Positions 60,576-64,000 of a DNA stretch of 64,000 nt are shown here, one piece after another. The DNA is taken from positions 2,129 to 66,128 of the forward strand of contig DLCH01000047.1 of NCBI GenBank assembly GCA_002480525.1, read 5' to 3'. The stretch is from Gammaproteobacteria bacterium UBA7803 (GTDB taxonomy: Bacteria; Pseudomonadota; Gammaproteobacteria; Pseudomonadales; Azotimanducaceae). Position 1 is the first letter of the stretch, and every line of letters begins with the position of its first letter. The notes under the pieces were generated by a model. That model had not been told where the DNA came from. It worked only from the letters and a program-made list of their open reading frames with translations, and did no database searches. A program made the position numbers and the translations under genes.

Positions 60576-61325
60576 ATGAGCGGGATCTGGCAAAGCGGCA
60601 CGGACCGGGTATCCCCCGCCACCCTCGCGGGCACGCTCCTGCGCATGGCGGAGAGCCAGGAGGAGATCGCCACCAACGCGCTGGTGGACACCCTCGAGGA
60701 GCAGGCGGCCCTGGAGTACCTGCTCGATGCGACCAAACCCCGCCGCTCCGGCCTCGACGACCTGCATTACCTGCTCGCCACGCCGTTCCGTTACCCGCCG
60801 CTGCGGCACGGCTCCCGCTTCGGCCGCCGCTTCGAGCCGAGCCTGTTCTACGGCTCGATGCACCCGCAGACACTGCTGAGCGAAGCCGCCTACTATCGCT
60901 TCGTGTTCGCCGCCGGGCCCGTCGAGCCGTTTCCGAAGCCGCTGCTCACGCGGCACACCGCGTTCTCGGCGAACTTCCGGACGACCCGGGGGCTGCGCCT
61001 GGAAACCGCGCCGTTCTCGGAGCACCGTGCCGCCCTCACCTCGCCCGTGGACTACTCCGCCACCCAGGCGCTGGGCACCGCCATGCGCGAGCACGGCATC
61101 GAGGCGTTCACCTTCACCTCCGCCCGGGATCCGGACGGAGGGCTGAACGGCGCATTGTTCACGCCGGCGGCACTGGCCGGCCGCGCGCCCCGCACCCAGA
61201 CGCCATGGACCTGCGAGACCACGCCTGAGCGCGTGACCTGGCGGCGCTACGGGGCGCACAGCGTGGTGACGATCGCCCGGGAGATCTTCCTGGTGGACGG
61301 CGTCCTGCCGGCGCCGGCGGTTTGA
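60576..61325 (+). CDS. RES-domain toxin (NAD-degrading type)
   Basis: 249 residues with a RES domain: an Arg near the start of the core (RYPPLRHGSRFGRRFEPSLFY), a Glu in LLSEAAYYRF and a Ser/Thr-rich TSPVDYSATQALG segment. Family members such as MbcT and Res degrade NAD+ or ADP-ribosylate targets. The N-terminus (about 60 residues) is longer than the core domain. It pairs with the DUF2384 antitoxin upstream. Confidence 0.85.
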   Translation: MSGIWQSGTDRVSPATLAGTLLRMAESQEEIATNALVDTLEEQAALEYLLDATKPRRSGLDDLHYLLATPFRYPPLRHGSRFGRRFEPSLFYGSMHPQTLLSEAAYYRFVFAAGPVEPFPKPLLTRHTAFSANFRTTRGLRLETAPFSEHRAALTSPVDYSATQALGTAMREHGIEAFTFTSARDPDGGLNGALFTPAALAGRAPRTQTPWTCETTPERVTWRRYGAHSVVTIAREIFLVDGVLPAPAV

Positions 61326-61429
61326 AACCCGGCGAACCCGCCTGGCGCGCTGACCCCGGAGATCCTGCTCTGATTTCGCGCAATGCGATCGGGCGAAGAC
61401 CGTTGCGCGGCATCGAAGCGTCGCCTAGT

Positions 61430-61456
61430 ATTGCTTTCGTATTACCTAATTGCTTT
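61430..61456. promoter_or_regulatory. Direct repeat upstream of the RHH-PemK pair
   Basis: ATTGCTTT occurs at 61430-61437 and 61449-61456, 19 bases apart, in an AT-rich patch unlike the surrounding DNA and ending 13 bases before the antitoxin ATG. It is a candidate autoregulatory operator. Confidence 0.5.
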
Positions 61457-61469
61457 ATCAGTCTTAATC

Positions 61470-61703
61470 ATGAAGACGATTACTCTGAAGGCAGACGACA
61501 GCTTCGACGCGATGCTCTCCCGGCTGGCGGTACGCTTGGGCACAACCCGCAGCGACGTGATCAGAGAGGCCGTGAGGAGCTATGAGCGTCAGCTCGACAG
61601 GGATGCCCTGCGCCACAAGATCCGCGAGGCATCCCGCAAGACCCGCGACCAAGCCGCCCAAATTCAATCAGAGCTCGATGCCGCCGTTGGAGACGGACTC
61701 TAG
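61470..61703 (+). CDS. Ribbon-helix-helix antitoxin of a PemK/MazF-type pair
   Basis: 77 residues. ITLKADDSFDAMLSRLAVRLG then TTRSDVIREAVRSYERQ is a CopG/RHH pattern; the C-terminus is a charged helix (DALRHKIREASRKTRDQA). It lies three bases before the toxin gene. Its base composition is less GC-rich than its neighbours, as often seen for mobile toxin-antitoxin modules. Confidence 0.82.
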   Translation: MKTITLKADDSFDAMLSRLAVRLGTTRSDVIREAVRSYERQLDRDALRHKIREASRKTRDQAAQIQSELDAAVGDGL

Positions 61704-61706
61704 CCC

Positions 61707-62057
61707 GTGGCCTTTGAGCGCGGTGGTATCTACCTGGCCAACTTCAACCCGTCTAAGGGCACCGAACCAGGGAAAATCCGACCCTGTCTGGTCATCCAGA
61801 CTGATCTTCTGAACGACGAAGACCATCCGAGCACGACGGTTCTGCCATTGACCACGCGCCTCATCGACGACGCAGCCCCCCTGCGCTTGCGCATTCCCGC
61901 CAGGGAGCGCCTCCGGCAGGACTCGGATGTGATGGTCGACCAGCTCCGCACGATCGACAACCGCCGTCTGCAAGCTGAGCAGCTCACCAAGCTGACACCT
62001 GGCGAACTCGTTGAACTCGAGACTCATCTTCAGATCGTGCTCGGACTGCCAGAATGA
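61707..62057 (+). CDS. PemK/MazF-family mRNA interferase toxin
   Basis: 116 residues from a GTG. MazF/PemK markers are the GGIYLANFNPSKGTEPGKIRPCLVI N-terminal strand pair with the conserved Arg and Pro, TVLPLTTR in the middle, and VMVDQLRTIDNRRL later. The family cuts mRNA at short sequence sites. Third consecutive toxin-antitoxin pair in this stretch. Confidence 0.88.
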   Translation: MAFERGGIYLANFNPSKGTEPGKIRPCLVIQTDLLNDEDHPSTTVLPLTTRLIDDAAPLRLRIPARERLRQDSDVMVDQLRTIDNRRLQAEQLTKLTPGELVELETHLQIVLGLPE

Positions 62058-62124
62058 GTTCCGACGTCACGGCGAGGCATCAGCCACTCTGAGTCACGAC
62101 GCCCTGGCCTCAGATCCGGCCGAT

Positions 62125-62140
62125 TGGGGTATCGACCCCA
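62125..62140. promoter_or_regulatory. Hairpin upstream of the secreted-protein pair
   Basis: TGGGGT-ATCG-ACCCCA is a perfect 6-base inverted repeat 70 bases before the next ATG. It could be an operator or a weak terminator for the toxin gene; no T-run follows. Confidence 0.35.
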
Positions 62141-62209
62141 TACGCAGGCGCCGACCCGCCCCCTAGGCTGCTTCGAAAGGCGGACGTTCCCGCAGCAACG
62201 AGGCAGACC

Positions 62210-62941
62210 ATGACGACCAACCGACCGAACGCCCTGGCGCGGGCCCTGACCGGCTGCGCCCTGCTGCTCGCAGCGGTCGCCGCGCCGCCGGCCGCCGCCC
62301 AGGACCTGGGTCAGACGCTGGGCCAGGCCGCCGGGGTGCCGCAGATTCCGGCGTTCCTGCCGGACCGCTACAGCGTCGCCAAGAGTCAGCCGTTGCCCAT
62401 CGACGGGGTGTGGCTGGTGAACACCATCCGCAAGAAGATCCGCATCGAAGCCGGCCGCGCCTATGCGGTCGACAGCTGGCTGCACCTGTTCGTGCTGAAG
62501 GTGATGCCGGACATGGTGGTGATCAAGGACGTCCAGCGCACCGGCCCCGGCCAGTACATCGCCCAGGACCTGCCGCTGATGGGCGCAGCCACCATGCAGC
62601 TCGACGCCCAGGGCAACCTGGCCGTGACGGTGCAGGGCGCGCTGGGTCCGGCCCGCTACGTGCTGCAGCGCCTGGAGGCGCAGTATCCCGAGGCGCTCAG
62701 CGCCGAAATCAGCGCCGCCGGCATGACCCCGGTCGGCATCGCCCCGGCGCCGGTGACGCCCCTGCCCGCGCCGATCACCGCACCCCCAGCCGCGCCGCCC
62801 CCCGGGTCGCTGCCAGGCATGCCCGGCACCCTGCCGCCGACGACGCCCGCACCGGCGCCTGCCCCGGCGCCCGTCGCTCCGCCGGCGGACTGCAAGGCCA
62901 TCGGCATCGACCCGGACACCGGAGCGACGATATGCGCCTGA
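62210..62941 (+). CDS. Exported protein of unknown function with Pro-rich tail
   Basis: 243 residues. A long signal peptide ends near AAAQD; residues about 35-160 form a mixed globular region (VDGVWLVNTIRKKIRIEAGRAY-like pattern and a beta-rich MVVIKDVQRTGPGQY stretch). The tail is dominated by Pro-Ala repeats (about 180-230) and ends DPDTGATICA. I do not recognise the family. Its last 10 bases overlap the next gene's start (62932-62941), so the two are probably translated together. Confidence 0.75.
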   Translation: MTTNRPNALARALTGCALLLAAVAAPPAAAQDLGQTLGQAAGVPQIPAFLPDRYSVAKSQPLPIDGVWLVNTIRKKIRIEAGRAYAVDSWLHLFVLKVMPDMVVIKDVQRTGPGQYIAQDLPLMGAATMQLDAQGNLAVTVQGALGPARYVLQRLEAQYPEALSAEISAAGMTPVGIAPAPVTPLPAPITAPPAAPPPGSLPGMPGTLPPTTPAPAPAPAPVAPPADCKAIGIDPDTGATICA

Positions 62942-64000
62942 GCATTCCCTGGCGCGGCCTCGCCGGCGCCTTCGGGCTGGCCGCCAGCGCCGGCGTCTGG
63001 GCGGCCGGTCAGGACACCGGCCCGGCCGCCATCTTCGCCGGCTGCGACGGCGACAACCGTCCGCCCGCGGAGGTCGCCAGCCCCCGGGAACGCATCGAGC
63101 GCGCGCCCAAGGTCGACCGGTTCAGCCAGCGGGCCTTCGCCAGTTTCAGCATGGACGAGATCGAGGCCGGTGCCGCGGCGGACGGCTCGTGCTGGGCGCG
63201 CATGGACGGCGTGTGGCGCCAGGCTGCGCAGGTCGTCCTCGACACCCGCGGCCTCGACAGCACCGTCTGGGGCAGCGACGGCCCGGAGCTGCTGCCGCTG
63301 GCCACCGGCACCTACACCACGCCGCGCCACCTGGTGGTGGTGGAACCCGACGACCCGTCGACGGCCCTGTACCTGGCCACCGGCCTCACCGGCTCGCCGT
63401 TCGTCCGCTTCGTCAGCGGTGACGGCCTGACGCTCGAGAACGTGCTGGTCCGCGGCGGCCCGGTGAAGACCTACACCGCCACCGGCGCGTTCGACTACGG
63501 CCGCACGCTGACCCTGTCGGTGACCCGCAGCGGGCGGGTGCGGCTGCGCCTGGACGGCGTCGATTTCTACCGCCCGGAGCCGAACAACAGCCAGGCGGCC
63601 ATGGAGGCGCAGATTCCCGGCAACGACCCGTTCCTGCTGTCCTCCAACCTCGAGTACCTGGCCGCCAGCCGCCGCGGCTACGACATCGCCCGGCAGGACC
63701 CGTTCTACCTGAACAGCAACGACAAGCTGGAGATCTTCGAGGAGATCGACCCGCGCTACTACTACATCGCCGAGCGGCGGGTGATCCCGGTGACCTTCAG
63801 CTACATCCCGGAGTCGGGCCAGGGCACCGTGTACCGCAAGTCGCTGATGTCGAGCGAGAAGCACATTCAGGAGACCACCTCCCACAGCTTCGGGGCGAGC
63901 ATCGAGACGGGTGGGGCGAGCGCCGCCTACAGCGCGACCAAGTCGAGCATGAACAGCCTGCGCGAGACCGAGTCCGTGGCCCAGGCCATCGGCTACTCCC
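62932..64000 (+). CDS. Large secreted protein of unknown function (3' partial)
   Basis: The frame is open to the end of the window: 356 residues visible. A signal peptide (LAGAFGLAASAGVWA) precedes an apparent beta-rich ectodomain with SLMSSEKHIQETTSHSFGAS and GGASAAYSATKSSMNSL Ser/Gly-rich stretches near the end. These Ser-rich runs recall the start of MACPF-like pore-forming proteins, but no diagnostic motif is in view, so this is only a guess. Two Cys (39 and 85) sit before the main domain. The C-terminus lies beyond the window. Confidence 0.75.
   Translation, partial: MRLSIPWRGLAGAFGLAASAGVWAAGQDTGPAAIFAGCDGDNRPPAEVASPRERIERAPKVDRFSQRAFASFSMDEIEAGAAADGSCWARMDGVWRQAAQVVLDTRGLDSTVWGSDGPELLPLATGTYTTPRHLVVVEPDDPSTALYLATGLTGSPFVRFVSGDGLTLENVLVRGGPVKTYTATGAFDYGRTLTLSVTRSGRVRLRLDGVDFYRPEPNNSQAAMEAQIPGNDPFLLSSNLEYLAASRRGYDIARQDPFYLNSNDKLEIFEEIDPRYYYIAERRVIPVTFSYIPESGQGTVYRKSLMSSEKHIQETTSHSFGASIETGGASAAYSATKSSMNSLRETESVAQAIGYS

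Noticed and set aside
35851..62057. Possible prophage or integrative element suggested by five toxin-antitoxin pairs
   Set aside because: No integrase, phage structural gene, transfer gene or flanking attachment repeat was found, and housekeeping genes such as recBCD lie between the pairs.

Overview
The window is GC-rich bacterial chromosome with tightly packed genes. About 47 protein genes are supported, no tRNA, rRNA, CRISPR array, integrase or transposase was seen, and no stretch over 300 bases lacks a gene (the longest gap is about 210 bases, at 47391-47600). The gene set suggests a high-GC, outer-membrane-bearing proteobacterium, probably a gammaproteobacterium living aerobically on organic compounds. 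The grounds are TonB-dependent receptors, an adjacent recC-recB-recD set, an MtrA/MtrB-type cytochrome-porin pair and Pseudomonas-like REP palindromes. No marker gene fixes the taxon.

Left part (1-27.9 kb). It opens with the end of a single-chain biotin-dependent acyl-CoA carboxylase, followed by a serine hydrolase, a frame-disrupted vWA protein and a membrane dipeptidase. Three minus-strand catabolic blocks follow. Block 1 (7.8-16.2 kb) is a LuxR/MalT-type regulator, a hydantoinase, a DUF917 protein, a hydantoin-racemase-like protein and a TonB receptor. Block 2 (16.3-21.9 kb) is a TetR regulator, TonB receptor, VOC protein, cyclase and LLM flavin enzyme. Block 3 (22.0-27.6 kb) is an alpha/beta hydrolase, lipoprotein, DUF2855 protein, VOC protein, SDR, LLM enzyme and metallophosphoesterase. 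Short repeated DNA motifs sit in front of blocks 1 and 2.

Middle part (27.9-47.9 kb). This holds a UvrD-like helicase, an amidase, PEP carboxylase, an N-acyl-D-amino-acid deacylase-like enzyme, VapBC, a DUF3604 protein, a thioredoxin-TPR chaperone and a CYP153-like P450. It also holds a four-gene redox operon: NADPH-oxidase-like flavocytochrome, periplasmic cytochrome b5, decaheme cytochrome and MtrB-like porin. Together these could carry electrons from cytosolic NAD(P)H to the cell surface. An EamA transporter, a small membrane protein, HigBA and a DUF1330 protein follow.

Right part (48-64 kb). This is recC-recB-recD, an M20 peptidase, a TauD-family dioxygenase, three consecutive toxin-antitoxin pairs of unrelated families (VapBC, Xre-RES, RHH-PemK) and a pair of secreted proteins of unknown role that runs off the window.

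The most unusual structural feature is a family of REP/REPIN palindromes lying inside open reading frames without breaking them: the carboxylase linker, recC, recB, and the recB 3' end, where the element supplies the last residues before the stop.
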